Of a DNA stretch of 64,000 bases, positions 8,306 to 16,207 are shown one piece after another. How positions within the stretch are numbered: position 1 is the stretch's first letter; each line of letters opens with the position of its first letter. A program made the translations under genes and the position numbers. Origin of the DNA: RGIG3178 sp942492795 (GTDB lineage Bacteria; Bacillota; Clostridia; Christensenellales; QAND01); NCBI GenBank assembly GCA_942492795.1, contig OW818639.1:1240001-1304000 (forward strand), read 5' to 3'. The notes under the pieces are model-generated. The model worked only from the letters and a program-made list of their open reading frames with translations. It was not told the DNA's origin and made no database searches.

Positions 8306-9046
8306 ATGAAAGTAACGCCCATCAGGACCCAGCGGGTCGAAGCAAACGCACTCACGCTGAATGATCTGATAGCATCCGCCATTCAAGAAGTGCCGGAATA
8401 CAGCGTCGTTGCCATCACATCCAAAGTGGTGTCGCTGTGCGAAGGGAACGTATTGGATCCGAAAACGACGGGCAGGGATGATGTCATTGAAAAGGAGGCC
8501 GATCTCTTTCTCCCCAAAAGCGGCCCCTATGACGTATATCTTACCATCAAAGGCAATGCGCTCACGCCCAATGCGGGTGTGGATGAGTCCAACGCGAACG
8601 GGTATTATGTGCTCTGGCCCGAAGATCCGCAGGCGTCGGCACAAAACTGCTGGCGGTTTATTCGCGAACGGTACAATGTCAAGCATGTCGGCGTCATCAT
8701 CACGGACAGCACGACGGTTCCCTTAAAATGGGGCGTGACGGGCATTTGCATCGCGCATTGCGGCTTTGAAGCCATCAACGATAAAGTGGGGCAAAAGGAT
8801 CTGTTTGAAAGAGAGCTGCGCATGACAAGGGTGAATGTGGCGGACGGGCTGGCTGCGGCGTGCGTATTGTGCATGGGAGAAGCCGACGAATGCACGCCAT
8901 TGGCGCTTGCACAGGATTTGCCTTTCGTTCACTTTACGGACAATCCGCCGAAAGCTCAGGAATTGAACGCCATGAAGATCAGCATGGACGAGGATATGTA
9001 CGGTCGGTTGCTGCGCTGTGCGGACTGGAAAACAACAAAACAATAG
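8306..9046 (+). CDS. CofE-like gamma-glutamyl ligase, probable folate metabolism
   Basis: 246 residues related to CofE, the F420-0:gamma-glutamyl ligase. Visible landmarks are the ITSKVVSLCEGNV segment near the N-terminus, a VIITDSTTVPLKWGVTG block, and GQKDLFERELRMTRVNVADGLAAA. In folate-transporting Firmicutes a branch of this family travels with folT and is annotated as a putative folate gamma-glutamate ligase, adding glutamate to folate rather than F420. It starts one base after the folT stop, so the two are co-translated under the THF riboswitch. No F420 genes are present. Folate polyglutamylation is inference from context. Confidence 0.8.
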   Translation: MKVTPIRTQRVEANALTLNDLIASAIQEVPEYSVVAITSKVVSLCEGNVLDPKTTGRDDVIEKEADLFLPKSGPYDVYLTIKGNALTPNAGVDESNANGYYVLWPEDPQASAQNCWRFIRERYNVKHVGVIITDSTTVPLKWGVTGICIAHCGFEAINDKVGQKDLFERELRMTRVNVADGLAAACVLCMGEADECTPLALAQDLPFVHFTDNPPKAQELNAMKISMDEDMYGRLLRCADWKTTKQ

Positions 9047-9080
9047 TGCCGGATTTGCGGCAGGCAGAGGAACGAACGAT

Positions 9081-9458
9081 ATGTTGACAATGTTGAAATC
9101 AAAAATTCACAGAGCCGTCGTGACAGAGGCAAATGTTAACTACGTCGGCAGCATCACCATCGACCGCGATTTGATGGATGCCGCAGGCATTCTGACCTAT
9201 GAGCAGGTGCAGGTGGTGGATGTTAACAACGGCAACAGGCTAGAGACGTATGCAATCGAGGGTACGCGCGGCAGCGGGATGATCTGCCTCAACGGCGCCG
9301 CCGCGAAGCTTGTGGAGCCCGGCGACATCGTTATCATTATGGCGTACGCGCTTTTGGACGCTAAGGTGGCGGCGTACCACGTACCAAAGGTCGTGTTTGT
9401 GGATGGGGATAACCGTATTTTGCAGACGGCAAATTGCGAGGAGCATGGGCTGGCGTAA
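9081..9458 (+). CDS. panD: Aspartate 1-decarboxylase proenzyme
   Basis: 125 residues matching PanD, which makes beta-alanine for pantothenate. It starts MLTMLKSKIHRAVVTEANVNYVGS; the autocatalytic cleavage site is Gly23-Ser24 in YVGS, which generates the pyruvoyl group. The ATYAIEG-type strand and the AAAKLVEPGDIVIIMAY block follow. The ATG at 9081 is favoured over 9090 by alignment with the usual M-x-x-M start and by AGAGGAA upstream. It lies 34 bp after the CofE-like gene on the same strand, so it is probably part of the THF-riboswitch transcript. No panB or panC is nearby. Confidence 0.93.
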   Translation: MLTMLKSKIHRAVVTEANVNYVGSITIDRDLMDAAGILTYEQVQVVDVNNGNRLETYAIEGTRGSGMICLNGAAAKLVEPGDIVIIMAYALLDAKVAAYHVPKVVFVDGDNRILQTANCEEHGLA

Positions 9459-9469
9459 AACCAAGAACA

Positions 9470-9672
9470 ACGAAAAGCCGCAGCGGTTGCGAATCCAAAT
9501 CAACCGCTGCGGCTATCAAAGGGCGCATCAGGGGAATAAGGCGCTTGCCCGATGCAGCCCGGAGACGACTCCCCGTATACAAACGAAGAAGGGCGGTTTG
9601 CCCGTTTTCTTATGCGCTGTTAGAGTTTCCCCTATCTGGCTAAGCTACTGAACAAGTGCCGTCCTTCTTGTA
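9470..9672 (-). ncRNA. Candidate stand-alone small RNA, unassigned
   Basis: On the minus strand there is a promoter-like pair (TTGCCC at 9701-9706, 17-base spacer, TACAGT at 9678-9683) followed by about 200 bases of highly structured, non-coding sequence. It ends in a near-perfect terminator: a 13-bp stem GCCGCAGCGGTTG/CAACCGCTGCGGC (9477-9513) plus TTTT. Inside are complementary blocks such as AGGGGAA/TTCCCCT about 100 bases apart and GGGC/GCCC hairpins. Size and architecture recall 6S-type RNAs, but I cannot match a family consensus. It points into the end of panD. Confidence 0.45.
9477..9513 (-). terminator. Strong hairpin terminator convergent with panD
   Basis: Perfect 13-bp stem with an 11-base loop. 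The T-run (TTTT) is on the minus strand side, so it terminates the minus-strand RNA; on the plus strand, after panD, it has no T-run. Confidence 0.75.
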
Positions 9673-10066
9673 TTCATACTGTAACAAAAGCCCGGGGAAA
9701 GGGCAATGTTCGTTTCGGGCGGTTTTGAGCCGAATTGAATCAAAAAAGGACAAATCCGGCTGGGCCGAACCTCGCATTAAGCGGCATAAATCCGTTCAAA
9801 AAGTTTTGCAGCCAATCGCCGTATTTCAAAAAATAATAAAAAAAGGTCACAAACCAAACCGACAGAAATTTTGCATGCCGGATGATTGAACCGTGCAAAT
9901 AATATCACGATCAACACGTTTCGTCAAGCCTTCTTGTGGATTGTGTGGGAAAAATGTGCAAGGATTGTGTATAATGCCGAACCCGAATGAAATACACAAA
10001 CAGATAGACAGGAGACGTCGGGATTGATTACAATAGCAAAAGAGCAATACGAAATGAGGCGGCGGC
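9514..10066. other. Gene-free stretch carrying the small-RNA candidate
   Basis: About 550 bases with no convincing coding frame. Besides the minus-strand RNA candidate it has a plus-strand hairpin GGGC/GCCC followed by GTTTTCTT (9591-9612), a GCCCG/CGGGC hairpin followed by GGTTTT (9690-9725), and an AT-rich tail. A TATAAT at 9970-9975 sits upstream of the next small gene, without a clear -35. Confidence 0.5.
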
Positions 10067-10270
10067 ATGAAGGTAAGATACAGCGGGGAAAGCGACCCCG
10101 ACGGGCTGAAAAACGGCAATGCGTATGAGGTTATTGCCGTGGAAAAAAGCTGGTACCGCATTGTGGATGAATCCGGAGAGGAATGCCTGTATCCGCCGGA
10201 TGTTTTTGATCCCGTTGAAAACCCAAAAAGCAGCAATACCAAAACCTCGCGAAAGCAAGATCGCTTTTAA
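10067..10270 (+). CDS. Small conserved hypothetical protein (67 aa)
   Basis: 67 residues: MKVRYSGESDPDGLKNGNAYEVIAVEKSWYRIVDESGEECLYPPDVFD. This beta-rich, SH3-like small protein type (KVxYxGExDPxxLxNGxxYEV...WYRIVDExGExYLYPPxxF) recurs in Firmicutes. No function is known. GAGGCGGCGG precedes the ATG. The last ~18 residues are low-complexity and charged. Confidence 0.7.
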   Translation: MKVRYSGESDPDGLKNGNAYEVIAVEKSWYRIVDESGEECLYPPDVFDPVENPKSSNTKTSRKQDRF

Positions 10271-10286
10271 GCAATCGTTTGCGCAG

Positions 10287-10316
10287 TTGTCATAACGGAT
10301 TGCCGGGGTATATAAT
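10287..10316 (+). promoter_or_regulatory. Sigma-A promoter
   Basis: TTGTCA at 10287-10292 and TATAAT at 10311-10316 with an 18-base spacer, about 110 bases before the HIRAN-like gene. Confidence 0.65.
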
Positions 10317-10426
10317 CATGGCAGTAATTGTTTTTTGCACTTTTGGGAGATTTGCCCGAATGATGCGCGAAGACGGGTATTCCTGTGTATGCCATGGCGC
10401 ATACCCGGATGAAGGGAGACATGCAT

Positions 10427-10864
10427 ATGGTTCTCTGGATTGTATTGGGTATTGTCGCTGTTATCGCGCTGGTGCTGATCGGCCTGGAAGTGTCGCTCAA
10501 AATGGCGAGGAAAAAGAACGCGCGGTTTGACTTTCAGGAGTTTAAAGTTACCGACGTAACGTTGAAAAACAATGACGGAACGAAACGTCAGGAAATTTTG
10601 CAGGGCATTGCGGACAGAAAAGGCGAATACAAAAAGGTTGAATACAAGCTCAGCCAATATAAAGTCAAAAATGAGGATGCCTTTGGCGTCTTTGCAAACG
10701 GGCACCAGATCGGTAATATCCCCAAAACCGATGTGCCGGGACTTATCAAAAACTGGGATCAGATCGATCAAATCCATTATGTGAACGTTTATCCGGTAAA
10801 AGGCGGCAGAAATTTCGGCGCAACGGTTAAGCTGAGAATGAAAAAACAAGCCCAGACGGAGTAG
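10427..10864 (+). CDS. Membrane-anchored HIRAN-like protein
   Basis: 145 residues: a single N-terminal transmembrane helix (residues ~2-24, LWIVLGIVAVIALVLIGLEV) and a cytosolic part whose second half reads NEDAFGVFANGHQIGNIPKTDVPGLI...VNVYPVKGGRNFGATVKLRM. This resembles a HIRAN domain (a small DNA/ligand-binding fold with the N-G-x-x-I-G-x-I-P core). The ATG at 10427 is preferred since GGGAG lies eight bases upstream. The function is unknown; the link of HIRAN to a membrane anchor is what one can see. Confidence 0.65.
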   Translation: MVLWIVLGIVAVIALVLIGLEVSLKMARKKNARFDFQEFKVTDVTLKNNDGTKRQEILQGIADRKGEYKKVEYKLSQYKVKNEDAFGVFANGHQIGNIPKTDVPGLIKNWDQIDQIHYVNVYPVKGGRNFGATVKLRMKKQAQTE

Positions 10865-10916
10865 CTGATCGGTAGAAGAATGAAGAAAAATCAGTTCGAT
10901 TTGAAATATCATAGGA

Positions 10917-10941
10917 AAAGAGCCTGCATAGCAGGCTCTTT
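10917..10941. terminator. Bidirectional terminator
   Basis: Perfect stem AAAGAGCCTGC/GCAGGCTCTTT with a three-base loop, between the HIRAN-like gene (plus) and the ABC permease (minus); usable on both strands. Confidence 0.85.
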
Positions 10942-10964
10942 CCATGCGCACAGACAACTTGCCT

Positions 10965-13574
10965 TTAGAAGCTCTCCTCCTTGAGCGCGTCGATGATATT
11001 TTCCTTTTTGATCTTTTTGGTCGAGTACAGCATTGTGGTGAAAACAATGACGAGAATCACGAGGATTGCAAACGCATAGCTCCCATACGGAAGGCTGAAG
11101 GTTGAACCCAACACGCGCTGCTGCATCCGATAGAGTAGGTACGCAATCGCGACGCTGATCGGCAAACCGTACAGAAGCCCCTTGAGCCCGTAGAAAATGC
11201 TTTCAAAGCGGATCATCTTGTTAAAGCTTTTGGGCGTCATGCCAACTGAGCGAAGCATTGCGAATTCTTTGCGTCGCAACGCAATGTTGGTGGACACGGT
11301 GTTGAAGATGTTTACAATGCAGATCAGGCTGATCAAAACGATGAACCCGTATATGAACACACCCAAAAAGACAGAGGTGTTCCGTTCGGCGCGCGCGGCG
11401 CTGTGAATGTTATAGACATAGAGGTCGGAATCTGCACCGGGCAGCGCGGAGAGCTGTTTCTCAAGCGCCTGGTCGTCGTCCGTCGTCAGATAAATCATTT
11501 GCGATCCCTGCACATTCGCCTCTTTTAAAACCGCATCGAACACATCCTGTGTCATCACCATCGTCGCATTGCTTAAACCCTGGATTAAAACTCCCATCGG
11601 GCGTTCGTCCGTTATCGCTCCGATACCGACGTTTGCGCAAGGTTCGTTCTTATCGTTGTATAGGGCTACGGAATCGCCGTTTTTCAATGCAAGGATAGCG
11701 CCTGACTGCTTGATGTGTGTTTTGTCCGCCTGTGAATACAGGTACTGTTGCCCGTGGTTGATCAGCACGGCCTGCGGTTGTTTTGTATCACCAAAGGCGG
11801 ACGGATCTATGCCTATGGCGGATGCATATGCCGAAAAGCTCTTTTGGTCGAGTGTGATCAGCGACAACGGGAAATCATAGCTGCCGTCCTCGCGCGGGGT
11901 TATAAACTGCTTTGCCAAAGCGGTCAGCCGGTCTTCTGCAAACACTGTGGGCCGGCTGGTTTGAACAGCCGATGTGTATTGAAGCACATGCGGCATCGTC
12001 GAGATGCTTTCTATTGTATCGGTGAACAGGGACGAATCGTTTTTGGGGAACTGGATGCTGATGTCATAGTTGAATCCCATATCCATCGCACCGGACAAAT
12101 TCCGTGTCATGCCGATATAGGTGGAAGCGGTCAGGAACAACACCAAACTGATGACCAGCGATACGATGGTCGCGCGGTATTTTTTACGGCTTCGTTTCAA
12201 ATTTTTAAGCGCGATTTCCGCTTCAAACCCGAACAGTTTGCGCGTCAGTTTGGATGTTTTGATGGCTTTGCGCGTGAGCTTGATCTCGTTGGATTGCCGG
12301 ATCGCGTCGATCGGCGAGATTCTCGATGCCCGGCGCGCCGGTATATACACGGATATAAAGATGGTAATGGCGGACAGAACGGCGGCAAAAACGATGGCAA
12401 GCGGCGATACAACAAGCGAAAGCGCCACGCCGTCCGAGCTGTTGAGCGTATCCCGTAAAAGCGGTTGAAGGGCTTTGAGCGTTACGCCAATGCCGGCAAT
12501 GCCCGCCAGAATACCAAGCGGCACACCGATAGAGCCTATGAAAAACGCTTCATAGTATACGCTTGTGCGTTTTTGCAGCCGTGTTGCGCCGACGCTGGAG
12601 AGAAGACCCAGCTGCTTGGCACGCTCCGAAACAGAGATCGCAAACGCGTTGTAGATCAGCGATACCGAAGCTATCACGATGATGCCGATGATGATGGCCG
12701 CAAAAGTGACGAGGAACTCAAACAAATTATCCCCGCTGATAACGCCGTAATAGCGCAGCAAATGATCGTTATAGGTGACATCCTTCGTCGCGTTTCCGGT
12801 CTGCTGCGCAATGGCAGGAAGTGTTTGATAGATGCCGCGATCGATGTCTTTCACGGTCAAATAGACGTCGATCTTGTCGGTTAAAGACAAGGCCGCTTTA
12901 TCGATTATCCCCAATACGCCGCAGCCGGCGGACCAGCTGGATTCAAAGTTGGGGCGTTCCATGAAGCCGACAACGGTAAACTGCATGGCTTTGCCGGGGA
13001 TGAACACCTCTTCAAGCGTGCTCTTGGTTCCGTCTTCGCTGCTTTGATAGTTCAACGAAGTATTGCCAATAATCACTTCGCCTTTTAGCGTTTGGCGGCT
13101 GCCCAGGGTTACGTTTAGGGTATCACCGATGGTATAGGAAACACCCGCACTGTTTTTTGCGGTTTCCGAAAGCACGACCTCGCCGCTTTTTTGCGGCAAT
13201 GTGCCTGAGATCAAGCGGACGGACATTTGGGAGAATCCGTTTTCACTGTAGTTGCGGAAATACAAATAGGGCTTCTGTTTGTTCTTGGAACCCGAAAGAA
13301 GCGCGGTGCCGAGTTCCTGAGCCAAAACTACGGAACCTGTTGCCTTGTCCTGTTCGATTGCCGATACCTTTTGCATCTGAACATTTTGGATCTTGGCATG
13401 CCAGTTCCCGCCCATTGCAATTTCGGTGCGCTGCAGCGTTGAGAGAAACGAGGCGATAAACGTCGATACCGCCGTGATCATCGCCGCTGAGATGATCACG
13501 CCGATGATGGTGACAGCGGTGCGCTTCTTATTGGACAACAGGCTCTTTTTGGTAAACTGCCGCATCACATTCAT
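10965..13574 (-). CDS. FtsX-type ABC transporter permease (two FtsX units)
   Basis: 869 residues. An N-terminal helix (residues ~18-45), a large extracytoplasmic domain (~45-285), three helices (~290-430), then a second repeat: a helix near 465-490, an extracytoplasmic domain (~490-745), and three C-terminal helices (~750-860). Two FtsX/MacB_PCD units in one chain is the Gram-positive ABC-3 exporter permease layout. It pairs with the ATPase whose stop overlaps its start by 4 bp (ATGA). Such RR-HK-ABC sets usually respond to cell-envelope-active peptides; the substrate here is inferred, not seen. Confidence 0.9.
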   Translation of the reverse strand: MNVMRQFTKKSLLSNKKRTAVTIIGVIISAAMITAVSTFIASFLSTLQRTEIAMGGNWHAKIQNVQMQKVSAIEQDKATGSVVLAQELGTALLSGSKNKQKPYLYFRNYSENGFSQMSVRLISGTLPQKSGEVVLSETAKNSAGVSYTIGDTLNVTLGSRQTLKGEVIIGNTSLNYQSSEDGTKSTLEEVFIPGKAMQFTVVGFMERPNFESSWSAGCGVLGIIDKAALSLTDKIDVYLTVKDIDRGIYQTLPAIAQQTGNATKDVTYNDHLLRYYGVISGDNLFEFLVTFAAIIIGIIVIASVSLIYNAFAISVSERAKQLGLLSSVGATRLQKRTSVYYEAFFIGSIGVPLGILAGIAGIGVTLKALQPLLRDTLNSSDGVALSLVVSPLAIVFAAVLSAITIFISVYIPARRASRISPIDAIRQSNEIKLTRKAIKTSKLTRKLFGFEAEIALKNLKRSRKKYRATIVSLVISLVLFLTASTYIGMTRNLSGAMDMGFNYDISIQFPKNDSSLFTDTIESISTMPHVLQYTSAVQTSRPTVFAEDRLTALAKQFITPREDGSYDFPLSLITLDQKSFSAYASAIGIDPSAFGDTKQPQAVLINHGQQYLYSQADKTHIKQSGAILALKNGDSVALYNDKNEPCANVGIGAITDERPMGVLIQGLSNATMVMTQDVFDAVLKEANVQGSQMIYLTTDDDQALEKQLSALPGADSDLYVYNIHSAARAERNTSVFLGVFIYGFIVLISLICIVNIFNTVSTNIALRRKEFAMLRSVGMTPKSFNKMIRFESIFYGLKGLLYGLPISVAIAYLLYRMQQRVLGSTFSLPYGSYAFAILVILVIVFTTMLYSTKKIKKENIIDALKEESF

Positions 13575-14254
13575 TTTTGCAGCACCTCGTCGCGCACGAT
13601 GCGCCCGTCTTCAATGTTCAAAATGCGCCCGGCCTGCAATGCGATGTTCATATCATGCGTGATGACGATCAGCGTCTGACCGTATTTGCGGTTGCAAAGC
13701 CGCAGCAGCGCCATGATTTCCGCGCTGTTCTTGCTGTCCAGATTGCCCGTGGGTTCATCCGCGAGTATCAGGGCGGGGTTGTTCACAAGCGCGCGCCCGA
13801 TGGAAACGCGCTGCTGCTGGCCGCCCGAAAGCTGATTGGGCAAATGCCTTTTGCGGTCATCAAGGTTCAGCATGGAAAAGATGTCGCTCAACTGTTTTTC
13901 ATCCGGTGTGCGCGAATCCAGCAAAAGCGGCAGCTTAATGTTCTCCTCTACGTCCAACACGGGGATCAGGTTGTAAAACTGGTATATAAGCCCGACCTGA
14001 CGCCGCCTGAAAATGGCAAGACGGCTTTCGTCCATCGCGTAAATATCCGTATCTTCCACCAATACACGGCCGGAAGTCGGCCTGTCCACCCCGCCGATGA
14101 TATGCAGCAGGGTGCTTTTTCCCGAGCCCGAAGAACCGACGATTGCGACGAACTCCCCTTTTTGCACGCTGAAGGATACATCGCTGAGCGCATGTACGGC
14201 GGCTTCACCGGAACCGTAGGTTTTGCCGATATTCTCCACTTTTAATATTTCCAT
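13571..14254 (-). CDS. ABC transporter ATP-binding protein (MacB/LolD type)
   Basis: 227-residue ATPase with Walker A GSSGSGKST, Q-loop region YQFYNLIP, signature LSGGQQQR, Walker B LILADEPT and the H-loop VITHD. The LDVEENIKLPLLL and ADEPTGNLDS wording is typical of the LolD/MacB/SalX exporter class that works with FtsX permeases. Start: MEILKVENIGKTYG at 14254, with AGGAG upstream; in-frame codons before it would put the start within the upstream control region. Translationally coupled to the permease. Confidence 0.93.
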   Translation of the reverse strand: MEILKVENIGKTYGSGEAAVHALSDVSFSVQKGEFVAIVGSSGSGKSTLLHIIGGVDRPTSGRVLVEDTDIYAMDESRLAIFRRRQVGLIYQFYNLIPVLDVEENIKLPLLLDSRTPDEKQLSDIFSMLNLDDRKRHLPNQLSGGQQQRVSIGRALVNNPALILADEPTGNLDSKNSAEIMALLRLCNRKYGQTLIVITHDMNIALQAGRILNIEDGRIVRDEVLQK

Positions 14255-14340
14255 TGAACAAATGCTCCTATTGTTTGATGCAAACAGCATATCTTCTGTA
14301 CATGACGCTTTGGTGACGGCAATCGTGACGGTTTTGTCAT
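14255..14340 (-). promoter_or_regulatory. Control region of the ABC exporter with response-regulator-type repeats
   Basis: The gap between kinase stop and ABC start contains TGACGGTTTTGTCA (14326-14339) plus further TGACG half-sites just downstream (about 14303-14320). The same inverted repeat, TGACGGAATTGTCA, occurs at 16054-16067 ahead of the response regulator. This is a good candidate for the operator of this two-component system. Confidence 0.55.
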
Positions 14341-15335
14341 TTTGGAAAGCGCATCACAAAACAGCTTCCGCCCTCAGGGGCATTGCCCGCCTCGATGGAG
14401 CCGCCCTGTTCCTGCACGATGGAGGAAGCCATCGCAAGGCCGATACCGATGCTGTCAAACGCTGCGTTTTTGCCTCGATAGAAGCGCTCGAAAATATGCG
14501 GCAAATCTGTTTTGTCGATGCCCGGTCCATTGTCCCGGATCATAATCTGCACAAAGAGAGGGTTTTGCGTACAGGCGATGGCGATCGTTCCAAACGCCGG
14601 CGTATGCTCCACACAGTTTTTGAGGATATTGAGCAAGGCTTCGGCAGTCCAATTGGCATCGCATCGCAGCAGGGTTTCGGTGCCTTCGACGTTTAAGGTC
14701 TGATTTTTTAATTCCAGCGGGATCAAAAGCGGCTCAAATGCCATTTGGAAAAGCTGTTTTGCCTCCAGCCGCTCCGGTTTAAACGCAACCGTTTTCGCAT
14801 CCAGTCGAGAAAGCTTCAGCAGGGAAGTGACCAGCCATTGCAGCCGCTCCAATTGCACACGGATGCGGTCGGTAAACTCAAAACGCTTGTCTTCGGGCAG
14901 TTCGGCGCTAAGAAGAAGATCCGTCATCACAAACATGGAAGTCAACGGCGTTTTAAGCTGGTGCGAGATATCCGAAAGCGCGTTCTGCATCATTTCTTTA
15001 TCCCGTTTGAGCAAATCGTTCTGCCTTTTGAGCATGACTGTGACCTTGTAGATCTCGTTTTTTAAAATGGAAAGTTCGCCCTCCGCATTGTCCCGCACGT
15101 CGAGCGTGTATTCTCCGTTGCTGATGCGCCCCAAATAATCGCTTAGCGTATTCATTTGCCTGTAACGCCAGCGTGTGAACAGGACCGATACCAGCATCAG
15201 CGACAGCGAGCAAACCGCCAGAAGCAAACCGGCCCGCAAGGACACAAGGAAGCCCGCCGCTGTGAATAAAAGCGACGGGATACATAACCACGATAGATAA
15301 CGCCTGACTTCCAAATTCCGCAACAATTCACTCAC
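14337..15335 (-). CDS. Sensor histidine kinase, short-sensor type
   Basis: 332 residues: two closely spaced transmembrane helices (about residues 15-32 and 34-54) with almost no extracytoplasmic loop, a HAMP-like linker, the HisKA box SDISHQLKTPLTS (His near 125) and the ATPase with NILKNCVEH (N box), DNGPGID (G1) and GIGLAM (G2). Kinases with so small a sensor usually take their signal through a partner transporter, here the FtsX-type exporter downstream. The start overlaps the regulator gene by 8 bp. The stop codon lies inside the inverted repeat that precedes the ABC genes. Confidence 0.9.
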   Translation of the reverse strand: MSELLRNLEVRRYLSWLCIPSLLFTAAGFLVSLRAGLLLAVCSLSLMLVSVLFTRWRYRQMNTLSDYLGRISNGEYTLDVRDNAEGELSILKNEIYKVTVMLKRQNDLLKRDKEMMQNALSDISHQLKTPLTSMFVMTDLLLSAELPEDKRFEFTDRIRVQLERLQWLVTSLLKLSRLDAKTVAFKPERLEAKQLFQMAFEPLLIPLELKNQTLNVEGTETLLRCDANWTAEALLNILKNCVEHTPAFGTIAIACTQNPLFVQIMIRDNGPGIDKTDLPHIFERFYRGKNAAFDSIGIGLAMASSIVQEQGGSIEAGNAPEGGSCFVMRFPK

Positions 15336-16008
15336 CTGCCTTATAGCCTAAGCCGCGCACGGTCTGGATGATCTTGGGGTTTGCTGCGTCGTCCTCGATC
15401 TTTTCGCGCAGCCGCTTGATGTAGACGGTGAGCGTATTGTCGTTGACAAAGTCGCCCGCGATATCCCAAATGCCTTCCAGAAGCTGCGTACGGGAAAGAA
15501 CCTGTCCGGCATTGGTCGCCAAGGTCAGAAGCAGGCGGTATTCCAAGGCCGTCAGAAAAATTTCCGATCCATGCTTTGTGATCCTTGCCTGTTTTGTGTT
15601 GATGCCGATGGATCCCAGATGCAACTCGTCCCCGCCCAACGCAGGCGTGTTCGCGCGCCGCAATACGGTACGCAACCGGGAGAGCAGCTCGCGAACGCGA
15701 AACGGCTTTGTAATATAATCGTCCGCGCCCATGTCCAGTCCCATGACGATATTGACCTCTTCGTCCCGGGCGGTCAGGAACACGACCGGTACGGTGCTGT
15801 GCTGGCGAATCTGCTTGCACAAATCAAATCCGCTGCCATCCGGCAGAGAAACATCCAAAACAGCGAGATCGAATGCTTGTTGTTGGATGGCGAGGCTTGC
15901 GGATGCGGCATCCAAGAAACTCAGGACGCGATATCCTTCCTGCGAAAGGGAATACTCCAAACCCATGACGATGGTCTTGTCATCCTCGACCAGCAATATC
16001 GTAATCAT
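15328..16008 (-). CDS. OmpR/PhoB-family response regulator
   Basis: 226 residues: receiver domain with the acidic pocket VEDD, phosphoacceptor Asp in LAVLDVSLPDG, Thr in FLTARD and Lys in YITKPF; then a winged-helix Trans_reg_C domain (from ~residue 125, ending TLTVYIKRLREKIE...TVRGLGYK). It is first in the RR-HK-ATPase-permease row. ATG at 16008 is chosen since AGGTGA sits five bases upstream; a GTG at 16017 is an alternative. The inverted repeat TGACGGAATTGTCA lies about 46 bases upstream, consistent with autoregulation. Confidence 0.92.
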   Translation of the reverse strand: MITILLVEDDKTIVMGLEYSLSQEGYRVLSFLDAASASLAIQQQAFDLAVLDVSLPDGSGFDLCKQIRQHSTVPVVFLTARDEEVNIVMGLDMGADDYITKPFRVRELLSRLRTVLRRANTPALGGDELHLGSIGINTKQARITKHGSEIFLTALEYRLLLTLATNAGQVLSRTQLLEGIWDIAGDFVNDNTLTVYIKRLREKIEDDAANPKIIQTVRGLGYKAGE

Positions 16009-16025
16009 TTGCATCACCTGTTTGC

Positions 16026-16068
16026 ATTATATCCGCCTTTGCGCATCGCTGCATGACGGAATTGTCAT
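16026..16068 (-). promoter_or_regulatory. Promoter and palindromic operator of the two-component operon
   Basis: Minus-strand -10 TATAAT at 16026-16031 with no good -35. In its place, centred about 32 bases upstream of the -10, is the palindrome ATGACGGAATTGTCAT (16053-16068). The arrangement fits an activator bound over the -35 position. Confidence 0.6.
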
Positions 16069-16207
16069 TTTATAGGATAAGCACCTTCAACAGAACAGCA
16101 ATTTGCATCGTTCGCGATGAATGCAGGACGGAAATCAGGCAACAGAAGAGCGCCCTGCCATCGGTTGAAAATGACAGGGTGCCCGTTTTTTGGCAAATCC
16201 GATCGAA

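Noticed and set aside
9514..9700. tmRNA, SRP RNA or RNase P RNA
   Set aside because: None of their conserved blocks (tRNA-like ends and tag, SRP GGAAG/AGCA loop, RNase P core) could be found on either strand.
16153..16184. Terminator of the 63-aa gene
   Set aside because: The hairpin is well placed but its T-run is on the plus strand, so it is a poor minus-strand terminator; left only as a note in that gene's entry.
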